Shown here piece after piece: positions 52,221 to 60,993 of a DNA stretch of 64,000 nt. The stretch is from NCBI GenBank assembly GCA_934426255.1, contig CAKRYD010000010.1, positions 16,702 through 80,701 on the forward strand. Direction: 5' to 3'. Source of the DNA: an uncultured Bacteroidaceae bacterium (GTDB lineage: Bacteria; Bacteroidota; Bacteroidia; Bacteroidales; Bacteroidaceae). Position 1 is the first letter of the stretch. The number at the start of each line of letters is the position of its first letter. The notes under the pieces were generated by a model that was given only the letters and a program-made list of their open reading frames with translations, was not told where the DNA came from and searched no databases. The translations under genes were made by a program, and so were the position numbers.

Positions 52221-53699
52221 TTATATTGTTTTGTGAAGTTCGTGCCCCTCGACGTAGATGGCCGAATAGGGACGCGACGGACATAGGTTCTCACACGCTC
52301 CGCAACCTATGCACTTTTCTTCGTTTACGATGGGAATCATAATATGCTTGTCCTTACTGCTGCTGTCGCTCACCATTTGTATGGCTCCTGTCGGGCAGTG
52401 GCGTGCACAATTGCCGCACATGATACCGTCGGTCACGGGCAGGCAGTTTTTTCGTATCCACACGGCATGGCCTATCTGGGTGCTCGATTTCTCGGCTTTG
52501 GTCAGATGCCGAATAGCTCCCGTCGGGCACACCTCGGTGCAGCGTGTGCATTCGGGGCGGCAATATCCGTTTTCATAACTGATGCGTGGCTGCATCAGAT
52601 GAGCCAGGTCGGTTGATGGAATCAGCACGTCGTTGGGGCATTGCGATACGCACAATTGGCAGGATGTACAATGCTTGGCCATGTTGGATGCGCTTAGCGA
52701 TCCGGGCGGTGTGATGGGCGTGTTACGGTGTGGCTCTTTCTTTTTGGATATTGGGGCAAGGCCTCCATCCAGCTTCTTGTTTTTCTGGGCTTTTGCCGCT
52801 GATGCGGCAGCCAATGCGCTTCCTATGAAAAACAGCCGTTTGCCGTTGTCAACGGGTTCCTTTTTGTTTGTCGGGCGCTGCTTTGTGGCGTGATTGTAGA
52901 CGATGGCGTTTTTGCGACACACCCCTATGCAGTTCCCGCAAGCCACGCAACGGCTGTTGTCAACGCTTTTACTTTCGACATCGATGCACGATGCCTTGCA
53001 GTTTTTCGCACACAGACCGCATTTGGCACATTTGTCGTCGGATATATGAACTTTCAGCCAGCTGAAACGCGACAGGAGACCTAAAATCGTGCCTACCGGG
53101 CATATCGTGTTGCAGTAAGTGCGCCCGTTGCGCCATGCAAGGACGAAAATGGCGGCGAATGTGACCAATGTGATACCCAATGTGAGGCTGCTTTTTATGA
53201 TGATGTCGCGACTGTAAAAGGCATAGCTGTCAAAATGGGCGGCAATGGCGGCAAGGATGTTGTTGCCGAATATATATATGGGCTGCAGCAAGTTGGCGGC
53301 CATCCTGCCGTAGCTGCTGTAAGGGGCAACCAGCGCGACAATACCGGTGAGGCCGGCTGCATAAGCTCCTATCGTGAGAATAAGCAGGCTATAGCGCAGC
53401 ACATTATGGGGGCGCGAGTAGGTATAGCGGTTCTTGCGATGCAGACTGTGAATCCGGGCTATGACGTCCTGCATGACTCCCAATGGGCAGATGGTGGAGC
53501 AGTAGATTCTCCCGAATATGAGCGTGAGCAGGATGAGGAATGTGAGGATTCCTACATGAAGCGACAGCAAAGCCGGGATAAACTGTATGTGTGCCAACCA
53601 GTTAAACCATATTTTCAACGTTCCGGTAAAGTCGAGGAACATAAAGGTGATGGCGGCAAAACATATGATGCCTAAGATAATTCTGATTTTTCGTAACAT
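52221..53699 (-). CDS. NapH-NapG-like fusion, polyferredoxin membrane protein
   Basis: A 492-residue protein. Residues about 1-210 have four to five membrane helices with CSTICPLG and CNTICPVG, as in NapH/MauN. Then come CAKCGLCAKNCKASCID and CVACGNCIGVCRKNAI. A second hydrophobic, signal-like segment (KRLFFIGSALAAASA, about residues 280-295) starts a NapG-like half. That half has PPGSLSASNMAKHCTSC, CTRCTEVCPTGAIR, CGNCARHCPTGAIQ and CIGCGACENLCPSRPYSAI. In Nap systems NapH and NapG pass quinol electrons to the periplasm. The start at 53699 was chosen because all homology lies after it; the frame open to 54626 is antisense to feoAB. It heads the operon with the Tat reductase. Confidence 0.85.
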   Translation of the reverse strand: MLRKIRIILGIICFAAITFMFLDFTGTLKIWFNWLAHIQFIPALLSLHVGILTFLILLTLIFGRIYCSTICPLGVMQDVIARIHSLHRKNRYTYSRPHNVLRYSLLILTIGAYAAGLTGIVALVAPYSSYGRMAANLLQPIYIFGNNILAAIAAHFDSYAFYSRDIIIKSSLTLGITLVTFAAIFVLAWRNGRTYCNTICPVGTILGLLSRFSWLKVHISDDKCAKCGLCAKNCKASCIDVESKSVDNSRCVACGNCIGVCRKNAIVYNHATKQRPTNKKEPVDNGKRLFFIGSALAAASAAKAQKNKKLDGGLAPISKKKEPHRNTPITPPGSLSASNMAKHCTSCQLCVSQCPNDVLIPSTDLAHLMQPRISYENGYCRPECTRCTEVCPTGAIRHLTKAEKSSTQIGHAVWIRKNCLPVTDGIMCGNCARHCPTGAIQMVSDSSSKDKHIMIPIVNEEKCIGCGACENLCPSRPYSAIYVEGHELHKTI

Positions 53700-53887
53700 G
53701 GTATCGTCTCTTTGTCGGTGTTTGCGTGAAAGGGCATGCAAGGCCGTTTGCAGGAAGCGGCCGAAGCCTTTGTCGGCATACTTGAAAACAAGTAGCGGCA
53801 AAAGGGCGCGCAGAGGCTGACTTTTGCACATTGCCCCGTTCGGGGAAGCCGCCGCGCAGACGGATTTTACAGCCTGTATTGTTGCTG

Positions 53888-53918
53888 CAAATATAGGAAA
53901 AAATTCATTCTTTCCCAA
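53888..53918 (-). promoter_or_regulatory. Promoter of the NapH/NapG-Tat reductase operon
   Basis: On the minus strand TTGG (53918-53915), 19 bp, then TATATTTG (53895-53888). The leader to the ATG at 53699 would be about 180 nt, unusually long for this window. Confidence 0.65.
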
Positions 53919-53996
53919 GAAATGAAAATGTAAAACGGTAATATTGACAATAAAAACGGTTAAATATGCAAGCCGAAGGCTGATAGTGTTATTTCT

Positions 53997-54030
53997 GACG
54001 CAGCGAATCGGAACCCGGACGCAGCGAATC
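53997..54030. promoter_or_regulatory. GACGCAGCGAATC direct repeat, 21-bp spacing
   Basis: GACGCAGCGAATC occurs exactly at 53997-54009 and 54018-54030, 21 bp apart. GACGGC follows twice further on (54033 region and after). The repeats sit between the divergent Nap-like and feoAB promoters, so they could serve a shared regulator. They might instead be a decayed minisatellite. Confidence 0.5.
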
Positions 54031-54130
54031 CTGACGGCAAGGCTGCAAATGACGGCGGGAAAGCTGGCAAACGTGGAAAAATACTTTAAATAGGGTAGTG
54101 CAAACTTGCTTTTTTGCAAGACAAACCGGC

Positions 54131-54159
54131 TTGGTTGCAAAAGGTTTGCAGTAACTTTG
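54131..54159 (+). promoter_or_regulatory. Promoter of feoAB
   Basis: TTG (54131-54133), 18 bp, then TAACTTTG (54152-54159). The feoAB ATG is 23 nt downstream. Confidence 0.65.
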
Positions 54160-54182
54160 CGGATGATAAATGAAAACGATGA

Positions 54183-56555
54183 ATGACAATGACGCTTAAG
54201 GAACTCGGTATAGGACAAACGGCTACAGTCTTGAAGGTGGGCGGCGAAGGTGCCCTGCGACAGCATTTTCTGGATATGGGAGTGATTCCCGGCACTGAAG
54301 TGACCATGGTCAAGTATGCTCCGATGGGTGACCCTGTGCAGCTTTTGGTGCAGGGATACGAGCTGACTTTGCGTTTGGACGATGCCGCGAAAATCGATGT
54401 GAAGCCTTGCCGCAAGGTCGGAAGTGGAGAATCGTCGGCCGATGGAGATGAAGATTTCCTGCAAGGTAAGAATGTGCATCCGGGCTATGGCGAAATGGGG
54501 CGCGAACATAATCGCAGTGAAGAGCAGCCTGTGGATAAGGACAAGATACTGACTTTCGCCCTTGTGGGTAACCAGAATTGTGGAAAGACCACGCTCTTCA
54601 ACCAGCTGACAGGCATGAACCAGCATGTGGGGAACTTCCCGGGTGTGACGGTCGACAAGAAAAGTGGCAGCATCAAGGGCTATCCCGGTACGCTTGTCAC
54701 GGATTTGCCGGGCATATACTCTTTGTCTCCTTATTCAAATGAAGAGATTGTTTCGCGTGAGTTCATCTTGAAAGAACACCCTGCGGGCATTATCAATATC
54801 GTAGATGCCACAAACATAGAGCGTAACCTTTACCTGACGATGCAACTGATGGAACTTGATATTCCTATGGTGCTGGCCTTGAATATGATGGACGAGGTGA
54901 AAAACAACGGTGGAACAATCCGCATCAATGAGATGGAAAAAATGCTCGGAATACCGGTAGTTCCCATCTCGGCCATGAAAAACGAGGGGGTTGACGAACT
55001 GATAAAGCACGCGTTGCATGTGGCAAAATATGGCGAGGGGCCGAAAAAACAGGACTTTTGCAGTCCCGAAGACCATGGCGGTGCTGTTCACAGATGCTTG
55101 CATGCCGTGATGCATTTCATCGAGGATCATGCCAAACGGAGCGGCATTCCTGTTCGTTTTGCTGCCGGCAAAGTGATTGAAGGCGACAAGCTGGTGATGG
55201 AAGCTTTGCAGCTGACCGAAAACGAACGCGAGACCATCGGCCACATTCTGAAACAAATGGAGCAGGAGCGCGGTCTTGATGCTGCTGCAGCCATGGCCGA
55301 CATGAGGTTTTCCTATATAGGGCGGGTGTGCAGGCAGTCTGTGGTAAAGCCTCGCGAGAGCAAGGAACATCGCCGCAGCCGTCGCATAGATACGGTGCTG
55401 ACAGGACGGTGGACAGCCATTCCGGCCTTTTTGGGCATCATGGCTTTGGTGTTTTGGCTCACGTTCGATGTTGTCGGAGGCGGATTGCAAGGTCTGCTGG
55501 AGCAGGCTATCGGAACTTTTACCGACAAAGCCGATGCGATGCTTGGGGAATGGCGAATCAATGATGTGGTGCACGGATTATTAATCGATGGTGTGTTCAA
55601 CGGGGTAGGTACGGTATTGACATTCCTGCCCATTATCGTGACACTGTTCTTTTTTCTTTCCATATTGGAAGATACGGGATATATGGCACGCATTGCGTTT
55701 GTCATGGACAAACTGCTGCGAAAGATAGGTCTGTCGGGGCGTTCCATCGTTCCGCTGCTGATGGGTTTCGGATGCAGTGTGCCGAGTGTCATGGCATCGC
55801 GCACATTGCCGTCGGAGCGCGACCGCAGTCTGACCGTGATGCTTACGCCCTTTATGAGCTGCACGGCAAAACTTCCGATTTATGCCTTCTTTACCGCCGT
55901 GTTCTTTCCAAAGTCGGCGGCCGAGGTTATGACTCTCTTATATATAATAGGTATAGTGACCGGAATATTGGTGGCCATTGTCATGAAAAAGACCGTTTAT
56001 CACGGTGAGGCAGTGCCGTTTGTCATGGAGCTGCCCAACTATCGTCTGCCGGGAGCCAAGAGCGTAATCAGACTGTTGTGGGAAAAGTCGAGAGACTTCC
56101 TGGAGCGTGCCTTTTCAGTGATATTCATCGCCACAATTGTTATATGGTTTCTTCAAACGTTTGATTTCCGCCTGCAGTTGGTCGAAAATTCGCAAGACAG
56201 CATGCTGGCAAGTCTGGCCGGCATTATAGCTCCGATATTCAGGCCGACAGGCTTCGATGATTGGCGGATTGTAACATCGCTGATATCCGGATTTATGGCC
56301 AAAGAAAGCGTCGTGTCGACATTGACCGTATTGTTTGGCAGTCCGGCCGAATTGCAGGCTGTGCTTACGCAGGCGTCTGCTTTTTCGTTGCTCGTCTTCT
56401 GTCTGCTATACACTCCTTGTGTGGCAACGGTGGCTACAGTCAGGCGCGAAATGGGAAGCCGCTATGCCTTTACGCTTGTTCTGTGGCAGTGTGTCGTGGC
56501 ATGGTGCTGCGCGTTTGTAGCGTATAATATATGTAGGCTGTTATTTGGTTCGTGA
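54183..56555 (+). CDS. feoB: FeoA-FeoB fusion, ferrous iron transporter
   Basis: A 790-residue fusion. Residues 1-75 are a FeoA SH3-like domain (MTLKELGIGQTATVLKVGGE, MGVIPGTEVTMVKYAPMGDP). A linker of about 55 residues leads to the FeoB G domain with G1 GNQNCGKTTLFNQLTG, G3 DLPGIYSL and NMMDEV (G4). The membrane part contains VPLLMGFGCSVPSVMASRTL and MLTPFMSCTAKLPIYAFFTA, the two Gate-type cores. It imports Fe(II) across the inner membrane under anoxic conditions. The ATG at 54183 is followed by another at 54189. A tiny Cys-rich gene starts 1 nt after the stop. Confidence 0.96.
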   Translation: MTMTLKELGIGQTATVLKVGGEGALRQHFLDMGVIPGTEVTMVKYAPMGDPVQLLVQGYELTLRLDDAAKIDVKPCRKVGSGESSADGDEDFLQGKNVHPGYGEMGREHNRSEEQPVDKDKILTFALVGNQNCGKTTLFNQLTGMNQHVGNFPGVTVDKKSGSIKGYPGTLVTDLPGIYSLSPYSNEEIVSREFILKEHPAGIINIVDATNIERNLYLTMQLMELDIPMVLALNMMDEVKNNGGTIRINEMEKMLGIPVVPISAMKNEGVDELIKHALHVAKYGEGPKKQDFCSPEDHGGAVHRCLHAVMHFIEDHAKRSGIPVRFAAGKVIEGDKLVMEALQLTENERETIGHILKQMEQERGLDAAAAMADMRFSYIGRVCRQSVVKPRESKEHRRSRRIDTVLTGRWTAIPAFLGIMALVFWLTFDVVGGGLQGLLEQAIGTFTDKADAMLGEWRINDVVHGLLIDGVFNGVGTVLTFLPIIVTLFFFLSILEDTGYMARIAFVMDKLLRKIGLSGRSIVPLLMGFGCSVPSVMASRTLPSERDRSLTVMLTPFMSCTAKLPIYAFFTAVFFPKSAAEVMTLLYIIGIVTGILVAIVMKKTVYHGEAVPFVMELPNYRLPGAKSVIRLLWEKSRDFLERAFSVIFIATIVIWFLQTFDFRLQLVENSQDSMLASLAGIIAPIFRPTGFDDWRIVTSLISGFMAKESVVSTLTVLFGSPAELQAVLTQASAFSLLVFCLLYTPCVATVATVRREMGSRYAFTLVLWQCVVAWCCAFVAYNICRLLFGS

Positions 56556-56556
56556 T

Positions 56557-56718
56557 ATGAATGTGCAAAGCCTGTTGGTCGTTCTTCTGTTGCTTGCAGC
56601 CGTTTTTTGGGCCGCAGTGCGGCTGTACAAGAAGCACAAAACGAAGCGTGGCTGCTGTGACGACTGCGATGCTACCGGTTGTATCTTCAGAAATGTCCGG
56701 CTCAACAAGAAAAAATGA
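56557..56718 (+). CDS. FeoB-associated Cys-rich small membrane protein
   Basis: A 53-residue protein. One N-terminal helix (SLLVVLLLLAAVFWAAVRLY) is followed by a basic stretch and a Cys-rich tail: GCCDDCDATGC, four cysteines in nine residues. This matches the pattern of the small Cys-rich proteins encoded after feoB in many anaerobes. A role in iron or redox sensing near the transporter is plausible but unproven. The ATG begins 1 nt after the feoAB stop, so translation is probably coupled. Confidence 0.8.
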   Translation: MNVQSLLVVLLLLAAVFWAAVRLYKKHKTKRGCCDDCDATGCIFRNVRLNKKK

Positions 56719-56756
56719 AGAATAGTGTAGCAGACGTGAAAAAAACAGCTCAAAAA

Positions 56757-56787
56757 TTTGTCAGTTGGAAAGGAAATGCTAACTTTG
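56757..56787 (+). promoter_or_regulatory. Promoter of tRNA-Ser and tRNA-Glu
   Basis: TTTG (56757-56760), exactly 19 bp, then TAACTTTG (56780-56787). A full consensus match, about 80 nt before tRNA-Ser. Confidence 0.78.
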
Positions 56788-56866
56788 CACCGCATTTGAG
56801 TGGAAATGCCGATGGATAGGATAGCGGTCATGTATCAAGTGGCTTTGCCTATCGGATATCCGGAAT

Positions 56867-56953
56867 GGAAGTTTGGGTGAGTGGCTGAAACCAGCAGTTT
56901 GCTAAACTGCCGTGCGAGTAATCGTACCAGGAGTTCGAATCTCCTAGCTTCCG
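56867..56953 (+). tRNA. tRNA-Ser (GCT)
   Basis: An 87-nt class II tRNA. The acceptor GGAAGTT pairs with AGCTTCC (one G-T) and the discriminator is G. The anticodon loop is TTGCTAA (GCT) on a GCAGT/ACTGC stem. A long variable arm (CGTGCGAGTAATCGTACC region) and T-loop GTTCGAATC are present. CCA is not encoded. Confidence 0.95.
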
Positions 56954-56974
56954 CAGTCGAGAATATTATTTATT

Positions 56975-57046
56975 GGCGCTTTCATCTAACGGTTAGGATA
57001 CATGCCTCTCACGCATGGTATACGGGTTCGATTCCCGTAGGCGCTA
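56975..57046 (+). tRNA. tRNA-Glu (CTC)
   Basis: A 72-nt tRNA 21 nt after tRNA-Ser. The acceptor GGCGCTT pairs with AGGCGCT, with wobbles, and the discriminator is A. The anticodon loop CTCTCAC on a CATGC/GCATG stem gives anticodon CTC. The T-arm contains GGGTTCGATTCCC. Confidence 0.93.
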
Positions 57047-57129
57047 CCTCATTACTTTAAAACCCCGATTATTTTAGTTTTTTCATCATACTTTCATCCT
57101 TATGCGGGTGAGAGTGCCGGTTTTTTTCG

Positions 57130-57137
57130 TAACTTTG
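57130..57137 (+). promoter_or_regulatory. -7 box of hpt, giving a near-leaderless transcript
   Basis: TAACTTTG ends 8 nt before the hpt ATG at 57146. Transcription from it would start at about the start codon. No clear -33 was found. Confidence 0.55.
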
Positions 57138-57145
57138 CCCATTGT

Positions 57146-57685
57146 ATGGAAGAAAACGACACGTTAAGCATAGATGGAAGAAATCTCTCCTTATTCATTG
57201 GAAATGAAGAGATAATGAATCGCGTGGAGAACGTTGCCAATCGCCTCTTTGAGGATTTGGGTGATGTTAATCCTTTGTTTTTGTGCGTATTAAAGGGCTC
57301 TTTGATGTTTACGGCGGATTTTATGCGTGCTTATAAAGGGCGTTGTGAGGTATCGTTTGTGAGAATATCCTCGTATGAAGGTACGGAATCGACAGGAAAG
57401 GCAAAAACTGTGATGGGCTTAACTGATGAATTACGTGGACGTTATATAGTAGTTCTTGAAGATATAGTTGATACGGGACATACAATGCACTACCTGTTGG
57501 GGCAAATAGAAGCCTTTCAGCCGAAAGGCGTTCGTTTGGTGTCACTTTTCGTGAAGCCGTCGAAGTTGGCCGCTACCGTAAAGGTGGATTACCATTGCTT
57601 TGAAATTCCCGACCGTTTCATCGTTGGTTACGGGCTTGACTATAACGAACAATACAGGAATCTTCCAGATATATATGCACTTTGA
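57146..57685 (+). CDS. hpt: Hypoxanthine phosphoribosyltransferase
   Basis: A 179-residue purine-salvage enzyme that makes IMP/GMP from base and PRPP. The PRPP loop is VVLEDIVDTGHTMHYL. LFLCVLKGSLMFTADFMR and the C-terminal IPDRFIVGYGLDYNEQYRN are typical. It begins a run with adk, obg, pgeF and an M23 peptidase gene. The promoter box lies so close that the mRNA may have almost no leader. Confidence 0.95.
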   Translation: MEENDTLSIDGRNLSLFIGNEEIMNRVENVANRLFEDLGDVNPLFLCVLKGSLMFTADFMRAYKGRCEVSFVRISSYEGTESTGKAKTVMGLTDELRGRYIVVLEDIVDTGHTMHYLLGQIEAFQPKGVRLVSLFVKPSKLAATVKVDYHCFEIPDRFIVGYGLDYNEQYRNLPDIYAL

Positions 57686-57718
57686 TAATGATAATAGCAA
57701 AACAATATAAACACGACA

Positions 57719-58288
57719 ATGATAAACATAGTAATATTCGGAGCGCCCGGTAGCGGCAAAGGAACACAAAGTGACAAAATCGTTGAAAAATACGGTTTCA
57801 AACATATTTCTACCGGTGATGTGCTTCGCAATGAAATTAAGAACCAAACGGAATTGGGGGCAACCGCCAAACAATATATCGATAAAGGCCAACTGATACC
57901 CGATTCATTGATGATAGATATCCTGGCAAACGTGTATGATTCGCTTTGTCCTTGTGAAGGTGTTATCTTCGATGGCTTTCCACGTACGATACCTCAGGCC
58001 GAAAGCCTGGCAAAGCTGTTAAAAGACCGCAATATGGAGGTCAGTGCCATGATAGACCTTGATGTTCCCGATGTAATCCTTGTAGAACGTCTCGTAAACA
58101 GAGGCAAGAGTTCCGGTCGCGCCGATGACAACGAAGAAACCATAAAGAAGCGCTTGGAAGTCTATAACAATCAGACCGCACCGCTTATTGATTGGTACAA
58201 GTCAAAAGGAAAATACTCCCATATTAAAGGTGTTGGCGAAGTAGAAGGAATCTTTGCTGACGTATGCAAGATAATTGACACGCTGTAA
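57719..58288 (+). CDS. adk: Adenylate kinase
   Basis: A 189-residue kinase (ATP + AMP to 2 ADP). The P-loop is [20 protein letters not shown], the AMP site [14 protein letters not shown] and the [12 protein letters not shown] motif follow. It is the short form without the zinc LID insert. Gaps of 33 nt from hpt and 2 nt to obg indicate an operon. Confidence 0.97.
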   Translation: MINIVIFGAPGSGKGTQSDKIVEKYGFKHISTGDVLRNEIKNQTELGATAKQYIDKGQLIPDSLMIDILANVYDSLCPCEGVIFDGFPRTIPQAESLAKLLKDRNMEVSAMIDLDVPDVILVERLVNRGKSSGRADDNEETIKKRLEVYNNQTAPLIDWYKSKGKYSHIKGVGEVEGIFADVCKIIDTL

Positions 58289-58290
58289 CA

Positions 58291-59442
58291 ATGGCCGAGT
58301 CCAATTTTGTTGATTACGTAAAGATTCATTGCCGCTCCGGAAAAGGCGGCCGCGGTTCTATGCATCTGCATCGCGCCAAGTATATGCCCAATGGCGGGCC
58401 TGACGGCGGCAATGGCGGACGTGGCGGAAATGTGTACCTGCGTGGCAATCACAATTATTGGACATTGCTCCATTTAAAGTATATGCGTCACGTGTTTGCC
58501 GGTAATGGCGGCAACGGTGGCGATTGCTGCTCGACGGGGGCAGACGGAAAGGATGAATATATAGATGTGCCTTGCGGTACGGTCGCTTATAACGGTGAGA
58601 CGGGCGAATACATCTGCGACGTGACCCGTGACGGCCAGGTCGTACTGCTGTTGAAAGGCGGGCGCGGAGGTTTAGGCAACTACGAATTCCGCACAGCTAC
58701 CAACCAGACACCACGCTATGCGCAACCCGGAGAACCAATGCAGGAACTCATGGTGGTTCTGCAACTCAAGCTGTTGGCCGATGTAGGATTGGTGGGCTTC
58801 CCTAATGCAGGGAAATCAACTCTTCTGTCAGCGTTATCGTCTGCAAAGCCCAAAATAGCCAACTATCCTTTTACCACATTGGAACCCTCGTTAGGTATAG
58901 TGTCCTATCATGACGGAAAATCGTTTGTCATGGCCGACATTCCCGGAATTATCGAAGGGGCAAGCGAAGGGCGTGGAATCGGGCTTCGTTTCCTGCGTCA
59001 CATAGAACGCAATTCATTGCTGTTGTTCCTCGTATCGTGTGAGGCAACCTCGATAAAAGACGACTACGAAGTCCTTCTCAACGAATTAAGGAAGTTCAAT
59101 CCCGATATGCTCGGTAAAAAACGCTTGCTGGCTGTTACAAAATGCGATTTGATTGACGACGAACTCATCGAAATGCTTAAAGCCGATTTGCCGGCGGATG
59201 TACCGTGCGTCTTTATATCATCTGTCACGACATTAGGGCTGAATGATTTAAAAGAACTCATTTGGAAAGAACTTAACAGTGAAAGCAATAAGCTGCGCAG
59301 CGATTTGTCATCGGATTCAGATGCCATCGTGCATCGGAATATGGATGTGAAGAAAATGGAAGACGATTTTTCCGATTGGGAAGACGATGTGGAAATCGTA
59401 GATGAAGACTGCGATGACGACGATACAGTGTATGTAGAATAA
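58291..59442 (+). CDS. obg: GTPase Obg
   Basis: A 383-residue ribosome-associated GTPase. The glycine-rich Obg fold ([37 protein letters not shown]) precedes the G domain with [26 protein letters not shown] and [14 protein letters not shown]. The C-terminus is very acidic ([19 protein letters not shown]). It takes part in 50S assembly. It sits between adk and pgeF. Confidence 0.96.
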   Translation: MAESNFVDYVKIHCRSGKGGRGSMHLHRAKYMPNGGPDGGNGGRGGNVYLRGNHNYWTLLHLKYMRHVFAGNGGNGGDCCSTGADGKDEYIDVPCGTVAYNGETGEYICDVTRDGQVVLLLKGGRGGLGNYEFRTATNQTPRYAQPGEPMQELMVVLQLKLLADVGLVGFPNAGKSTLLSALSSAKPKIANYPFTTLEPSLGIVSYHDGKSFVMADIPGIIEGASEGRGIGLRFLRHIERNSLLLFLVSCEATSIKDDYEVLLNELRKFNPDMLGKKRLLAVTKCDLIDDELIEMLKADLPADVPCVFISSVTTLGLNDLKELIWKELNSESNKLRSDLSSDSDAIVHRNMDVKKMEDDFSDWEDDVEIVDEDCDDDDTVYVE

Positions 59443-59455
59443 AAGACAAGCAACC

Positions 59456-60238
59456 ATGGTAGAGCCGATTCTGAGTTATTACGATTTGTCACCTGACGTT
59501 ACTGCTTTTAGCAGCACTCGCCATGGCGGTTTCAGTACAGGTGCCTACGCATCATTTAATATAAATGAATATTGTGGCGATTCATCCGAGAGCATTTGCA
59601 AGAACAAAGAAATTCTTTGCCGGAAACTGGGGATTTCACCGTCACGATTAATAATGCCTCACCAATCGCATGGAACCAAAACCAAGGTAATAGATGAAGA
59701 TTTCTTGGCAATGGATTCCGATATGAAGCGTGAATGCTTGGAGGGCGTTGATGCACTCATTACTGCCGAGCGTCAGGTTTGTATTGGCGTTTCAACGGCC
59801 GACTGTCTACCTTTATTGTTCTATGACAAACGCAATCATGTGGTAGCAGCTATCCACGCAGGTTGGAGGGGAACGTGTTCACGCATTTCTTTGCACGTGG
59901 CAGAGCTGCTCAATAAGCTGTATGGTACATGCTTCTCGGAGCTGAGAGTAGCTTTTGGGCCTTGCATCAGTCTTGAAGACTACGAAATAAAAGACGATGT
60001 ACATCAGCGCTTCGCCGATGCCGGTTTCGACATGAAAACTATTGTGGCGCAAAAAGAGAGCAAACTATATTTAGACATTCGTGAGGCCAATAAACAGACA
60101 TTGAAGCTTATCGGTGTTCCTTTGGACAACTGCATTTTCACTGAATATAATACATACCAATACCCTGACGCTTTCTTCTCTGTACGAAGGCAATCGCCAA
60201 ATACAGGGAGAACTTATTCGGGAATCATATTAAGATAA
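59456..60238 (+). CDS. pgeF: Peptidoglycan editing factor PgeF (YfiH/DUF152)
   Basis: A 260-residue multicopper-oxidase-like fold protein. Motifs are SSTRHGGFSTGAYASFN, LIMPHQSHGTKTKVIDE, GVSTADCLPLLFYD and VAAIHAGWRGTCSRIS, with the His/Cys triad of the family. In E. coli it removes wrongly linked serine from peptidoglycan precursors. It follows obg by 13 nt. Confidence 0.92.
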   Translation: MVEPILSYYDLSPDVTAFSSTRHGGFSTGAYASFNINEYCGDSSESICKNKEILCRKLGISPSRLIMPHQSHGTKTKVIDEDFLAMDSDMKRECLEGVDALITAERQVCIGVSTADCLPLLFYDKRNHVVAAIHAGWRGTCSRISLHVAELLNKLYGTCFSELRVAFGPCISLEDYEIKDDVHQRFADAGFDMKTIVAQKESKLYLDIREANKQTLKLIGVPLDNCIFTEYNTYQYPDAFFSVRRQSPNTGRTYSGIILR

Positions 60239-60249
60239 AACTGTACATT

Positions 60250-60939
60250 ATGAATATAAAACATTTCACCCTTACGGGAATCATTTTGTTACTGCCTGCG
60301 CTATATTTACACTCGTCGCATGCAACGCCAAGCGGAAGCCCTTCGGCTTCAAACGATGTAACATTAAAAGACGAAATAAGTGACCGTGAGCAGCAACATA
60401 TACAGGTTCCTACGACAGGCTTGTTTGGCGACGAGAGCCAAATAACCATTGATCTTTCAACTCTCGGCCGCAATGATTGGTGCTATCCTATGCGAAACGG
60501 TCGTGTGATAAGCCCTTATGGCGGAAGGAGGCGCGGCCATTCCGGCATAGACATTAAAACGCATGCAGGAGACACGATTTATGCTGCTTTTGCCGGCCGT
60601 GTGCGTTTTGCAAAGCGTTATTCCGGATATGGCAATGTCATTGTGCTACGTCATAGCACAGGACTTGAAACTGTTTACTCGCATAATCAGCGCCATCTTG
60701 TCCGAATTGGTGACATTGTGCATGCCGGACAGCCGATTGCCATTGTAGGAAGAACAGGACGGGCAACAACCGAGCATTGTCACTTTGAAGTACGCATTAA
60801 TGGCAAGGCATATAATCCTGCACGCTTTTTCGATACTACGACACGCGCGTTGCGCAGTCAAAGGGTAGTTGCTTATAAGTCCGGAAAGATTGAGACTTAC
60901 AACGTTGTGCCTGCCAATAATATGGCTGAGTCCAAATAA
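60250..60939 (+). CDS. M23-family metallopeptidase (LytM type)
   Basis: A 229-residue secreted protein with signal peptide HFTLTGIILLLPALYLHSSHA. The LytM domain contains RGHSGIDIKTHAGDTIYAAF (first His and Asp of the zinc site) and TEHCHFEVRING (HxH). The motif YGNVIVLRHSTGLETVYSH is also conserved, so it is likely an active endopeptidase of peptidoglycan. It starts 11 nt after pgeF, so two cell-wall genes end the operon. Confidence 0.93.
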   Translation: MNIKHFTLTGIILLLPALYLHSSHATPSGSPSASNDVTLKDEISDREQQHIQVPTTGLFGDESQITIDLSTLGRNDWCYPMRNGRVISPYGGRRRGHSGIDIKTHAGDTIYAAFAGRVRFAKRYSGYGNVIVLRHSTGLETVYSHNQRHLVRIGDIVHAGQPIAIVGRTGRATTEHCHFEVRINGKAYNPARFFDTTTRALRSQRVVAYKSGKIETYNVVPANNMAESK

Positions 60940-60993
60940 CTTTTTCTTTTCCCAATCAGATCTTTCTTATGTATAACAATAAACGAAAATGTC

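Noticed and set aside
53700..54626. 309-residue N-terminal extension of the NapH/NapG-like protein
   Set aside because: It crosses the feoAB promoter and is antisense to feoAB; NapH homology starts at 53699.
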